From the NCBI GenBank assembly GCA_945917475.1, contig CAMEHL010000003.1, positions 1-42,302 on the forward strand: DNA of 42,302 nucleotides, in the 5' to 3' direction. Shown piece after piece: positions 17,682-27,182 of this stretch. The notes beneath the pieces are model-generated. The model saw only the letters and a program-made list of their open reading frames with translations. It did not search any database and had not been told where the DNA came from. A program made the translations under genes and the position numbers. The DNA is from an uncultured Clostridia bacterium. GTDB taxonomy: Bacteria; Bacillota; Clostridia; Christensenellales; Borkfalkiaceae. The first letter of the stretch is position 1. Every line of letters starts with the position of its first letter.

Positions 17682-18947
17682 ATGGACGCCAATTCAAGGC
17701 TAAAAAGGTTTAAAAAAATATATCCCGTATACGCGGGATTTTCTGCGGACTTGCTGTTCTGGATAGCGATAGACACTTTATTTCTCGTAGAAGTCAAAAA
17801 GTTTTCGTCTGCACAGATAGTGTCGCTTACCACAGTCTCGCTCGTCAGTTGTCTTATTCTGCAAATTCCCCTGCTCGCGTTAATGCGGAAAATAGGAAAC
17901 GTACGCTCGGTAAGACTCGGCACTTTCGTTATGCTATGCTCGTCTTTACTTTTAACGTTCGGCGTAAACTATTATTTCGTCGCCGCGGGAAAAATCTGTC
18001 GCGAGATAGGGCTTACGCTCAGAAATATGATAGGCGTAACGCTTAAAAACAATCTCGACAGTTGCGGAGAGAGCGAAAACTATATCAGATACAGAACGAA
18101 AGGTATGTCGGTATATTCGGTTTTAACGATGATAATATCGTTTATAGCGAGTTTTATGTTCAATCTCGACAAGTATCTGCCGATGTACGCCTGCATAGCC
18201 TGTTGTCTTTTTTCTTTCGTGCTGTCGTTGTTCATTACGGAAGAAAAGACCGCGCCTAATCTCGCGACAAACGCCGTGAAAGAAGAAAAGGTCGAAACGG
18301 ATAAAACCGCCACTAAAAACTCCGCGCTTTTCGTGGCTCTGCTGTTTGTTACCTACGCGCTCGGCTACACGGTAGTAAGTTCCGGACAAGCGGAAAGCAA
18401 ACTGTTCATACAGGAATATCTGTACGGATTTTACGATTCCGAAAAAGTTGTTTTGCTTATAGGCGTAATGGTCGCCGTGTCGAGAGTCATCCGCGTTCTG
18501 TCTAATCTGCTTTTCAACAGGATATATCTTAAACTCAGAAAAAACATAGTGTTCTATCTTATGCTGTTGCTCTTTTTCTCGATGGCTTTGCTCGTGTTTG
18601 CGTATTACGTGCCGATAAGCGTAGCGGTGAAATACGTCCTTATGCTTTTATCGTATATAGTAATTCTTTTTATGCGCGATCCTTTTGGCAGTTGCATACA
18701 GGAATTGGTGCTGAACGGTTGCAAAGACAAGGAACAACAGATAAACCGACTCTCTATGCTGGAATTCTATTACAAACTTTTTTACGCCGTGATAAGTTTC
18801 GCATTTTCTATGTTATTGCTGAAATACGCGATGGTATTGATAATAGCAATTTGCGCGGTAGTGGCGGCGATAGGTTCGGTCGGCGCGTTTGCGATATGCA
18901 GACTTAACGCCGCGTTTATAAAAAACAAGCGCGGTGAAACGCGCTGA
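17682..18947 (+). CDS. MFS-like transporter
   Basis: 421 aa, about 12 hydrophobic segments, MFS-like loop spacing. Confidence 0.65.
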   Translation: MDANSRLKRFKKIYPVYAGFSADLLFWIAIDTLFLVEVKKFSSAQIVSLTTVSLVSCLILQIPLLALMRKIGNVRSVRLGTFVMLCSSLLLTFGVNYYFVAAGKICREIGLTLRNMIGVTLKNNLDSCGESENYIRYRTKGMSVYSVLTMIISFIASFMFNLDKYLPMYACIACCLFSFVLSLFITEEKTAPNLATNAVKEEKVETDKTATKNSALFVALLFVTYALGYTVVSSGQAESKLFIQEYLYGFYDSEKVVLLIGVMVAVSRVIRVLSNLLFNRIYLKLRKNIVFYLMLLLFFSMALLVFAYYVPISVAVKYVLMLLSYIVILFMRDPFGSCIQELVLNGCKDKEQQINRLSMLEFYYKLFYAVISFAFSMLLLKYAMVLIIAICAVVAAIGSVGAFAICRLNAAFIKNKRGETR

Positions 18948-19020
18948 TTTTCAGCCGCAGTCGGAACGGCGGTTATTCTACTTAACAAATTAAAAAAGTA
19001 CGGCTTTCAGTCAATAATCA

Positions 19021-19056
19021 AGCGGTAGCGGCGGGGTTATCCCCGCCGCTACCGCT
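19021..19056. terminator. Hairpin between convergent MFS and GH36 genes
   Basis: 16-bp perfect stem agcggtagcggcgggg-ttat-ccccgccgctaccgct. Confidence 0.65.
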
Positions 19057-19099
19057 TTCAAAGTAAACCGCCGTAAATCTCAAAATCGCGGTTTTGCGT

Positions 19100-21172
19100 T
19101 TATTTTTTCATAAGAATAATCATTGCCGAATATTCTTTCTCAAACGACACCGAAAGCACGCCGTCGCTATACAGCGTTTTCTCGCCGAAGTCCGCAGACG
19201 GATAGAATTTTTCCGCACGGGTGAACCCGTACTTTTTCAAATCCACGTCGAATTCTTTCGTTTCGAGCGCCCAGACGAACAGCAGCATATCCGCCCCGTC
19301 TTTATCTATAAGCCCCAGAACGTTCATCGTTTTATCGTCCATATTCTTTAACCCGGACGGGAAAACGGGATAGCGGTCAGGCAGCGTTTTATTGTACGTT
19401 TTATACGCCGCGACGCCTTCTTTTATGAGATTTTTATTCAATTCGTCCGCAAGATGTATTTTACCCGACAGATACAGACTTCCCGCCATACCGTTTACCA
19501 TATTGAACACGGTTTCTCTGCCGTCGGCAAAACTTGCAAGTTCGTCGTCGGGAATAACCTGAGTTTCAATGTCTTTATATAACAACGGATACGGATAAGC
19601 CCAGAACCCCGCTTTTTCGGGCGTGTAATACATCAGCGAACCCGTATGAACGGACGGCATAAGTCTGTAATCTTCCTGGTCGGTAACGGATTGAAGAGAA
19701 ACTCTTTTTAAAACGTCGTAAGTCGCCCTGCCCGCACCGCTCGAACAGCCTTCTATAACGAGATCGGGAAATTCCTTATAAATGTCGTCTATAAACGCGT
19801 AATACGCTTTATTCTTGTCGATAAGTCCCTGAACGGGCGATTCTCCGTTGTAATTTATGCCCCAGCACTCGTCGTTGTTCTGGTCGTTTTTGATATATCT
19901 TACGCCCGCGTCGTAAACGCGTCTTATCTTACTCATAAGCCATTTACGCGCTTTCGGGTTACTAAGGTCTAACCTGGGTCTGTGCGGCATAACCACGTTG
20001 CCGTTTCTGTGCATAAGCACGTCTTCGCCTAATTCTTCCGCCACTTTATATTTCGTGCATTCGAATTCAAACCACACACCGGGTCTCATTCCTTTTTCTT
20101 TTATGTAACGTATTATGCCGTCGAATCCGCCCTTTCCGAACTTTTCGTCCAAAGGATCCCACTCGCCCGTAACCGCCCAGCCGTCGTCAATGCAGAATCC
20201 GTCGCACCCCGCTTCCGCCGCGGCGTCTATAAGCGGAATAAGCCTTTCGTAAGTAGGTTTCGCCCAGTTGCAGTTCATAAAGTCGTTAAAAATCACCTTA
20301 CCGTCCGCGTGAATGTACTCGTACTTTCTTCTGTATGCGTCGAGCGTTCTTATCACTTCGTCTAAACCGCCTTTCACAACCCCGTAAAAACAAGTGTTTG
20401 TAGCGTACTTCTCGCCGGGTTTAAGATCGTATTCCCAACCCGTATTTTCATCCGTGCCGCCGATTGACACGTTTAAGAATCGTGCGTTAAACCCTCCGAA
20501 CGCGGTAACGTCCATATACCAACTCTGAGCGCCTTCTCTTTCGAAAAACCAACTTTCGCCCTTTTCGGTATCTTCTATAACGATAAGCGGATAGTACACT
20601 CTCGACGAATAACTGCCCGTCGATTGAAAACGATGCGTGCTTTTTTCCCATACGTGTTTAGACGCGGGATATACGCCCAACTCTTTCAACGTGCTTTTGT
20701 GCCACTGTCCTTCTCCCTGCCACCTGTTGTAACTGTAATTTACGATAAAGCGTTTATCGTTTTCAAAATATCTGCTTCCGTCTATACCTATACCCGTCAC
20801 GCACGCCGCCGAGAGTTTGGTTATTTTTACGTTTTTGTCGCCGCGGTTTTCAACTTCGGTAACCTGTCTTACGACGTTGAGACCGTCTACGAGTTCCAAC
20901 TTTTCTTTTACGGCTACGTTCTGCGAACTCACGTTATAAGAAATCCCGATTTTATCGCCGTCAAAAACGGTGGACTCGTGTCTGAAAAAGTCGCAAGTCG
21001 GCATAATCATATTGTTTTCGAATTCCGTTTCGTTGCCCGCGCCGCAAATCAGATTGGTGTTTATATACCCGTAAACGTAGTCTTTCTCTTTAGTTTCATC
21101 GCACGAAAGAAAAAAGTGCCCTTTTTCACCGATATTCAGGTACATTTCGTTGTGCTTTATTTTCTTTATCAT
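19100..21172 (-). CDS. GH36 family alpha-galactosidase
   Basis: CIDDGWAVTGEWDPLDEKFGKGGFDGIIRYIKEKGMRPGVWFEFE, YIKNDQNN, VIEGCSSGAGRATYDVL. Confidence 0.88.
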   Translation of the reverse strand: MIKKIKHNEMYLNIGEKGHFFLSCDETKEKDYVYGYINTNLICGAGNETEFENNMIMPTCDFFRHESTVFDGDKIGISYNVSSQNVAVKEKLELVDGLNVVRQVTEVENRGDKNVKITKLSAACVTGIGIDGSRYFENDKRFIVNYSYNRWQGEGQWHKSTLKELGVYPASKHVWEKSTHRFQSTGSYSSRVYYPLIVIEDTEKGESWFFEREGAQSWYMDVTAFGGFNARFLNVSIGGTDENTGWEYDLKPGEKYATNTCFYGVVKGGLDEVIRTLDAYRRKYEYIHADGKVIFNDFMNCNWAKPTYERLIPLIDAAAEAGCDGFCIDDGWAVTGEWDPLDEKFGKGGFDGIIRYIKEKGMRPGVWFEFECTKYKVAEELGEDVLMHRNGNVVMPHRPRLDLSNPKARKWLMSKIRRVYDAGVRYIKNDQNNDECWGINYNGESPVQGLIDKNKAYYAFIDDIYKEFPDLVIEGCSSGAGRATYDVLKRVSLQSVTDQEDYRLMPSVHTGSLMYYTPEKAGFWAYPYPLLYKDIETQVIPDDELASFADGRETVFNMVNGMAGSLYLSGKIHLADELNKNLIKEGVAAYKTYNKTLPDRYPVFPSGLKNMDDKTMNVLGLIDKDGADMLLFVWALETKEFDVDLKKYGFTRAEKFYPSADFGEKTLYSDGVLSVSFEKEYSAMIILMKK

Positions 21173-21200
21173 TTATTCGTTCCGCCTTTCTCTTTGCTTT

Positions 21201-23222
21201 TTATTTAACGAATACCGTCCCTACGCTCCATGCCGGCATACGCGGAACGGTTATCGCATATTCGTTTCCGCTGACCGCCGCTTCCAGTTCGGTTTCGCCG
21301 ACATATTGTCCCTCGAAAACAAACCTGCCGCCGGCGGGTTTCTTTATACGCAGAGTCATCTCTCCGCTTTCTCCTATCGTCATATTCAGAACGGATACGC
21401 TCATTATTCTGCCGTCCGAATCTTCTCTGGGCATAATCATAGCCTGACAGTCGCCGTAAACGGCGGTTTTAACCGCGTCGGGGCAAATACTTTCTATCGC
21501 GCCGAGAAGTTGGTTCCGCCTGTCCGTGCTTATTGTCGGATTGAGCAAATCCGTGCCGCAGACTACCCATTTTACTCCATTTACGGAAGTTACGACCGCG
21601 TCCGATATTCCGTAAGGATACTCGCCGTCGCATACGGCGGTTATGTCTTTCGCGTCGCTATAATAATATGACAACGGCTCTACGCACGGATTGTTTTTAT
21701 AGTCCGTACAACGGTAAAGCGTGGCGTTATAAAAACTCTTGGGATACGTCCTGTTTTTATACTCCCCGTTCTTTTCGCTATCCGTGAAACAGCAGGCGAG
21801 TTTAGCCGCCGTTACCCCGTCAACTCTGCCGAATTCGCAATCGAACGCGTGATATATGCCGTTGATTTTAATAAAGGCTTCCGCGTCGCATATTACGGGG
21901 CGCGTAAGCAGTTCTCTCATTTGTTCTTCAGAAAGGAACGGCGCGTTTTCTTTCGTAATCAGGTATGCTCCGTCCTTTTTCTTTCCGTCGAAAGCGAGCG
22001 GTATTCCCGTTCTTAAAAACTCCGTAACCCCGTCGTATACGCCTATATGGAAATCGTTGACGGCGTTGAACGGGTGTGAGTCCGTTTCACGCATAGTGTC
22101 CCGCGCGAAAACGAAGTTAAGCCCGCTTTGAACAGTCGTTCTGTTTATTTCTACGAGTTTTTCCCAATACGGGCGGTGTCGGGCGAGTTCGCCGAGCACT
22201 TTTCCGTGATAACTCATCGGTTCGTACGTTCTCATCACCATAGCGAAAGTCATATCCGTACTGCTCGCGCCGGCAAAATTGAGAGTAGCGGTAAGGCAAG
22301 TCCCCGCAGGGCTTTTGCCGTAAACGACGTCCGGCAGATTTTCTATCTCCGGCATCGTTTCTTTTACGCTCTCGGGCAGTTGACTGTTAAGAAAATTTGC
22401 GTGTAACGTCCCGCGGACTATCAGATTAGGGTTGTAATCTTCGTATACGCCGCCGCCCGGTCGTGTTTCGGGATTATGCCCCGAAACTTCTTTTAAGGCG
22501 AGCAACACTTTTTTGAAATCTGCGGTAAGGGCGGTTTTCATATCGCCGTATTGCAGCCCGAACACCGTTTCGGGACAGGCTTTATGAAACGGTTCCGTTA
22601 TTTCCCGTACGAAGTCCGCAAGGCTGTCGCCCATAAAAGACGCGTAAAGTTTTCTCACCTTTTCGTCCTTCATAAACAGAACGGCAAGTTCGGCGCGCGT
22701 ATAAGCCGTGCCGTTTTTTCGATTAAACTTTTCTATGCAATTATCGCAGAAACAGCCTATATCCGTAGAACCGTGGTGAAAAAATCTTAAATCGTCGTCA
22801 AGCCACAGCTTTTTCGGTTCTAAATCTTTATACGCAAGCAGAGATTTTTTGACGTATTCTCTGAAAAACCCGTCGTTATAACAAAAACAGTATCTGTTTT
22901 TTCTGCCGCTTATATCCGTCATTTCACCTACGGGCGAACCTTCGTAAACCAACCCGCTGCAGTCACGCGACGACATATATTCGCCGTGCCCGAGAGTATT
23001 TGCAAGTTGCAAAGAAACCATTATGCCGTTCTTACGTAAAAACTCCGCGGTGTTCAACAGTTCTCTTGCAGAACGGATATGCTTTTCTATCGGCGGATAT
23101 CCGTAATCGGTAGTAAGCCATACTTCGTCGCAACACCCGTGGTGCGCTTTTATCTCCCCGACCAGAGAGTTCAGATACTTTCCGTCTTTCTGACCGTCCA
23201 TTCCTAATCGTTGAACAAGCAT
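21201..23222 (-). CDS. Uncharacterised TIM-barrel glycoside-hydrolase-like protein
   Basis: 673 aa; LWLDDDLRFFHHG and CFCDNCIEKFNRKNG typical of GH-like barrels; no signal peptide. Confidence 0.55.
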   Translation of the reverse strand: MLVQRLGMDGQKDGKYLNSLVGEIKAHHGCCDEVWLTTDYGYPPIEKHIRSARELLNTAEFLRKNGIMVSLQLANTLGHGEYMSSRDCSGLVYEGSPVGEMTDISGRKNRYCFCYNDGFFREYVKKSLLAYKDLEPKKLWLDDDLRFFHHGSTDIGCFCDNCIEKFNRKNGTAYTRAELAVLFMKDEKVRKLYASFMGDSLADFVREITEPFHKACPETVFGLQYGDMKTALTADFKKVLLALKEVSGHNPETRPGGGVYEDYNPNLIVRGTLHANFLNSQLPESVKETMPEIENLPDVVYGKSPAGTCLTATLNFAGASSTDMTFAMVMRTYEPMSYHGKVLGELARHRPYWEKLVEINRTTVQSGLNFVFARDTMRETDSHPFNAVNDFHIGVYDGVTEFLRTGIPLAFDGKKKDGAYLITKENAPFLSEEQMRELLTRPVICDAEAFIKINGIYHAFDCEFGRVDGVTAAKLACCFTDSEKNGEYKNRTYPKSFYNATLYRCTDYKNNPCVEPLSYYYSDAKDITAVCDGEYPYGISDAVVTSVNGVKWVVCGTDLLNPTISTDRRNQLLGAIESICPDAVKTAVYGDCQAMIMPREDSDGRIMSVSVLNMTIGESGEMTLRIKKPAGGRFVFEGQYVGETELEAAVSGNEYAITVPRMPAWSVGTVFVK

Positions 23223-23237
23223 TATTTCTCCTTTATT

Positions 23238-23273
23238 ATAGTGATAGGCACACTTATAGTAACAGGTACACTT
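23238..23273. repeat. Two tandem 18-bp direct repeats (operator-like)
   Basis: ATAGTGATAGGCACACTT / ATAGTAACAGGTACACTT, 15/18 identical, directly adjacent. Confidence 0.75.
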
Positions 23274-23275
23274 GT

Positions 23276-23303
23276 ACTATAACAGCATAACACTTTCACA
23301 CAA
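23276..23303 (-). promoter_or_regulatory. Candidate internal promoter TTGTGT-16-TATAGT
   Basis: acacaa 23298-23303 and actata 23276-23281 on + strand; tandem repeats overlap the expected start site. Confidence 0.4.
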
Positions 23304-23322
23304 AAATTTCAAGTATATTTCT

Positions 23323-25230
23323 TTATAACCAGTAATTTAATTTAAGATTGTCCTTAACGTCATCTAAAACGAAACTCTCGCCAATCTTTACCAAACCCGT
23401 CTTTTTAAACATCGCGACGAATTCCGCTTTGTATTTTTCGTAACCGTCTTCGCCGTAATATAGTTTATAATTGAACAGAGTCATAAACCTTACCGTCAAC
23501 TCTACCTTTTCGAGTTCGGCGACAATCCGTGCAGAATCGGGTAAACCGTGCGCTTCGTCTTTTGCGAGTTCCAGCAGTTCCGCCTGTTTTTCAAGTAATT
23601 CCGACGGTTGATTCTCGTACCAGCCGATTTCAGGTCCGTAAACGCCGAAGTAGACGTTTCTGGTCCACTCGGCAGCCGCCTCTTTGTCGAGTTTTTCGCT
23701 TAACTCGGAAGTGGCGGTTTCGTCGCCGTACTTAAAATCTTCGCCGTTGACTTCTCTGTAAATACGCTTTCTCACTTTTTCCGACCGCGCGGCGATAAGC
23801 GCGTAATTTTCGTCGAATATTGCTAAAACACGCTTAACGTATCTCGCGCACGATCCGAACGTCAAATCGAGATATTCGTCCCTTATTTTAAAAACGTCCG
23901 CATTTAAGTTCCACAGTTTTTTTGACGCGACGTATAGTTCCATATTTGCTTTCCAATCAGCCGATTCCAGATGATCAGACTGCATAAACATATATTCCAC
24001 GCCGAGCGATTTATAAAACCGCAGTTCTTCGTCCCACTTCTGCATAGTAGGAAAATACCATAAAAACGCGTGATACTGACAATGATAAGTCCAGACCATT
24101 ACTCTGTCACAAACCGTTTTCCACTCCCTTATTATCCGTTCGAACGGTTGGACGTGCATACCCGAGTTTATGGGAAAATAACAATTAGCGCGGATAGGAC
24201 AAATGCGGACGCACAAGTTCGGGTCGGCTTTAACCAGCGGCGTAACTTTGCCGTTTTCTCTTTTTACCGGTGCAAGCGTAGAATAATTATAGGCAAAGAA
24301 CACGAGATAAATATTCTTTTTAATTCCTGTTTCTTTCATCCACTTGCGCAACTCTCTCAAAAGCAGATTTCCGAAAATGACGTTCAGCCCCGCCCGCGTG
24401 TACTTTTTTGCGCGGCGCACGCACTTTTCACAGGTACATTCGTCCGTATGATCCATCTGCCCGATAGGAAAGTATTCGTCGTCGGTCGTGCTTATCAGTT
24501 CTTTAAGCGCGGACAACACAATCTTAAACGCGCTCGTTTCCATGCTTCCGTCTATTTCGCCATCGTCCGTTATTCCGTCCGACATACATATATCGACGGG
24601 TTCGCCTTTATCGTTTAACTGATAAATATGCGCGTTCTTCTCCCTGACGTCTTCGGCGTAGTAAACGCTTTTGGGCACCATATTCAAAAGCGAGTGACTG
24701 CACCCGTATCTGCCGTTCCAGTGCAACCCGCCGCCGTACTCCGCTTTTATACGGTAATTTTCGCTATACAGCCTTAACCTTGCGGAAAACTTCTCGTTTT
24801 CAACGCTTTTGGCAAGGAATTGCCTTAGCGGGAAATCGGGAACAGACGTATAGGAAACGGGGCTTTCGCAAAACTCGCTTATTTCGGGCGTATAGGTATA
24901 ATCGGGACTTAAAAAGCGCACGCCCAAAAAGCGTTCCGCAAAGTCGTAAACGGCATAAAGAGTCGCCCGCGGACACGCGCCTGTAAAAAACGCGTTGTCC
25001 TTTTCAAATCGCACGGAAAAAGCGTCCTGCGGACAGCCGTCCGGAAGTCCGTCGTCGCCGACGCCGAGACGGAACGCATAGCCGCCGCATATTCCGCTTT
25101 CGGAAACTATCGCGGGGTTAGCGCCCGTAGTATCGGCAATCAGCCTTTTCAGTTCTTCCGCCGCGAACGAAACGCAGGAATCCGCGCAAGTCGTCGTTAT
25201 TTTTGCAGAAAATAAATCGCCGAACTTCAT
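23323..25230 (-). CDS. DUF4838-like protein, no signal peptide
   Basis: 635 aa; collinear paralogue of the upstream gene; ECTCEKCVRRAKKY, WTYHCQYHAFLWYFPTMQKWDEELRFYKSLGVEYMFMQSDH. Confidence 0.75.
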   Translation of the reverse strand: MKFGDLFSAKITTTCADSCVSFAAEELKRLIADTTGANPAIVSESGICGGYAFRLGVGDDGLPDGCPQDAFSVRFEKDNAFFTGACPRATLYAVYDFAERFLGVRFLSPDYTYTPEISEFCESPVSYTSVPDFPLRQFLAKSVENEKFSARLRLYSENYRIKAEYGGGLHWNGRYGCSHSLLNMVPKSVYYAEDVREKNAHIYQLNDKGEPVDICMSDGITDDGEIDGSMETSAFKIVLSALKELISTTDDEYFPIGQMDHTDECTCEKCVRRAKKYTRAGLNVIFGNLLLRELRKWMKETGIKKNIYLVFFAYNYSTLAPVKRENGKVTPLVKADPNLCVRICPIRANCYFPINSGMHVQPFERIIREWKTVCDRVMVWTYHCQYHAFLWYFPTMQKWDEELRFYKSLGVEYMFMQSDHLESADWKANMELYVASKKLWNLNADVFKIRDEYLDLTFGSCARYVKRVLAIFDENYALIAARSEKVRKRIYREVNGEDFKYGDETATSELSEKLDKEAAAEWTRNVYFGVYGPEIGWYENQPSELLEKQAELLELAKDEAHGLPDSARIVAELEKVELTVRFMTLFNYKLYYGEDGYEKYKAEFVAMFKKTGLVKIGESFVLDDVKDNLKLNYWL

Positions 25231-25236
25231 AACCTT

Positions 25237-27171
25237 TTACACTCCGAATTCGTTCTTTAAATCGTCGAGTCTTTTGCCTTCGTCAATATTTTTGAAATCG
25301 AGTTCTTCGGCAATTTCTACGAATTCTTTCACAACATTATTCACAATCTCGCTATCGGCATAGTAGGTCTTGACGTTTTTGACAATCATATACAGCGGGG
25401 TAAGTTTTACCGCTTTGAGCCTTGACACCAGAGCGTCGTCGCCTGCGTCTTTCGCTTTTTCAATCTCCGCGTCGATAATATTCGCCAGCCCTTCGAGAAA
25501 TTCAATCGGGTAATATTTACTGTCGTAAACTTTCGGCTGATATACGCCGAAGTTTACTTCGCCGGTAAGGGAAATCTCGTAAAATTTTTCGTCGAGTCTG
25601 CCCGTAACTTCTTTTACCGCGTCCGCCGACGAACCGTAATAGAGTTCAATAAACTCATTCTGCAACGCCGTTATGTCGCTGTCGGGATTCCACATAACCT
25701 TTGACGCGACGTACAAGTCCATCTTGTCCTGCCAGTCGTTAAGGTTTATATGGTCGCTCTGCATAAGCATGTAAGACGCACCCATCTCCTGATACACTTT
25801 CAAATCGGCAATCCACGCTCTCGAAGTCGGGAAATACCAGCAGAACGACGCGTAAAAAGTGTGATAGTTCCAAATCATTATATTTGGAGTAAGATTTCCC
25901 CACCCTTCTATCGTTTTGCCCAAAGCGAAGTTTTTGTCTTCGGTTATGGAATAATAATGATTCTGATTCATCGTGGCGATACGGATGTGAACGTATTCGT
26001 TGGGAACGCAGGTCGGGTCGAGCGCGTTTCCTTCGTCGTCTACGGGCGCGTATATGGTATTGTTATACGCGAACATAATGAGTTTAATTTCTCTGCCGTC
26101 GTATTCTTTCTTGCTCCATTCGTTTATTTCTTTCGCGAGAAGGTTGGTAAGCCTTACGACGTTACCGCTGCTGAGATATTTTTTCCTTCTTTCCAGACAT
26201 CTCGAGCATTGACACTCTTTAACAGTGTCCTGCATCGTGAAAAAGTAGAAGTTGCTGCCCGTCTTGGAATTTCTAACCTTTTCTTTCAAAGTTTCGAGCG
26301 CGACTTTCGCTACGCTTATTTCCATACTTTCGTCGAGAGAACCGTCTTCCGCAACCCCGTCGGTAAAACATATATCGATAGGATTGCCACTGTCGTCCAG
26401 TGAATACATATGCGCGTTTTTCTCTTTGTTATCTTCCGTATAATACTCGCTCGTAGGAACAAACGATAACGTGTTGTGAATGTATCCGTTAAAAACCGTT
26501 CCTCCGCCGTATTTTTCTTCCGCATTGAAAAATTCCCCTGCGGACAATCTCATTCTCGCATTTAAAAGCGGGTCGTTATACACCTGTTTCGTCAGAAACA
26601 TACGTATAGGAAACGCGGGTATTTCCGTGCTTCTCATAGAGTAAAAATCGAGCCTGTCGAGAGTCGGAACGTAAGTACAATCGCTCGCGAGAAATTTTAC
26701 TCCGACAAACTTTTCGAGATAATCGTAAACCCCGTATAAAGTCGCTCTGTCGCACGCGCCGTTTATGAACAGACAATCCCACTTGGTTCTTACGATAAAT
26801 CCGTCTTCTTTGAGAGCGGAATAGTCCACGTCGCCGTCGATTTCTTCCAAAACGGTCGTCTGACCGATTGAGATAAACCTGCTGTCTTCGTTTAATACAG
26901 CCGCGGTATCGAGCGTTATAGGAAGTTTAACGCCCGTAGCCTGATCGATAAAACTCTGCATTTCCGTCGCCGCAAAATATACCGCTTCGGTATACTTTTT
27001 GCTTATCACTATTTTATAATCGCTCGCGCCGTTCTCCACGATAACGCCCGTAACTTTCGGTGCGTCGGGGTCCTCTTTAGACGGATTATCCGAACACGAA
27101 CAAGCCCCTGAGACGGAGAAAACCATAACGAAGGCGAGCAACACGGTGAAAATCTTCATAAATTTTTTCAT
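25237..27171 (-). CDS. DUF4838-like lipoprotein
   Basis: Lipobox VSGAC; ECQCSRCLERRKKY, WNYHTFYASFCWYFPTSRAWIADLKVYQEMGASYMLMQSDH. Confidence 0.8.
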   Translation of the reverse strand: MKKFMKIFTVLLAFVMVFSVSGACSCSDNPSKEDPDAPKVTGVIVENGASDYKIVISKKYTEAVYFAATEMQSFIDQATGVKLPITLDTAAVLNEDSRFISIGQTTVLEEIDGDVDYSALKEDGFIVRTKWDCLFINGACDRATLYGVYDYLEKFVGVKFLASDCTYVPTLDRLDFYSMRSTEIPAFPIRMFLTKQVYNDPLLNARMRLSAGEFFNAEEKYGGGTVFNGYIHNTLSFVPTSEYYTEDNKEKNAHMYSLDDSGNPIDICFTDGVAEDGSLDESMEISVAKVALETLKEKVRNSKTGSNFYFFTMQDTVKECQCSRCLERRKKYLSSGNVVRLTNLLAKEINEWSKKEYDGREIKLIMFAYNNTIYAPVDDEGNALDPTCVPNEYVHIRIATMNQNHYYSITEDKNFALGKTIEGWGNLTPNIMIWNYHTFYASFCWYFPTSRAWIADLKVYQEMGASYMLMQSDHINLNDWQDKMDLYVASKVMWNPDSDITALQNEFIELYYGSSADAVKEVTGRLDEKFYEISLTGEVNFGVYQPKVYDSKYYPIEFLEGLANIIDAEIEKAKDAGDDALVSRLKAVKLTPLYMIVKNVKTYYADSEIVNNVVKEFVEIAEELDFKNIDEGKRLDDLKNEFGV

Positions 27172-27182
27172 TTCAACACCAC

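Noticed and set aside
25750-26403. 217-aa + strand ORF
   Set aside because: Antisense to the DUF4838 lipoprotein, no plausible promoter or family motif.
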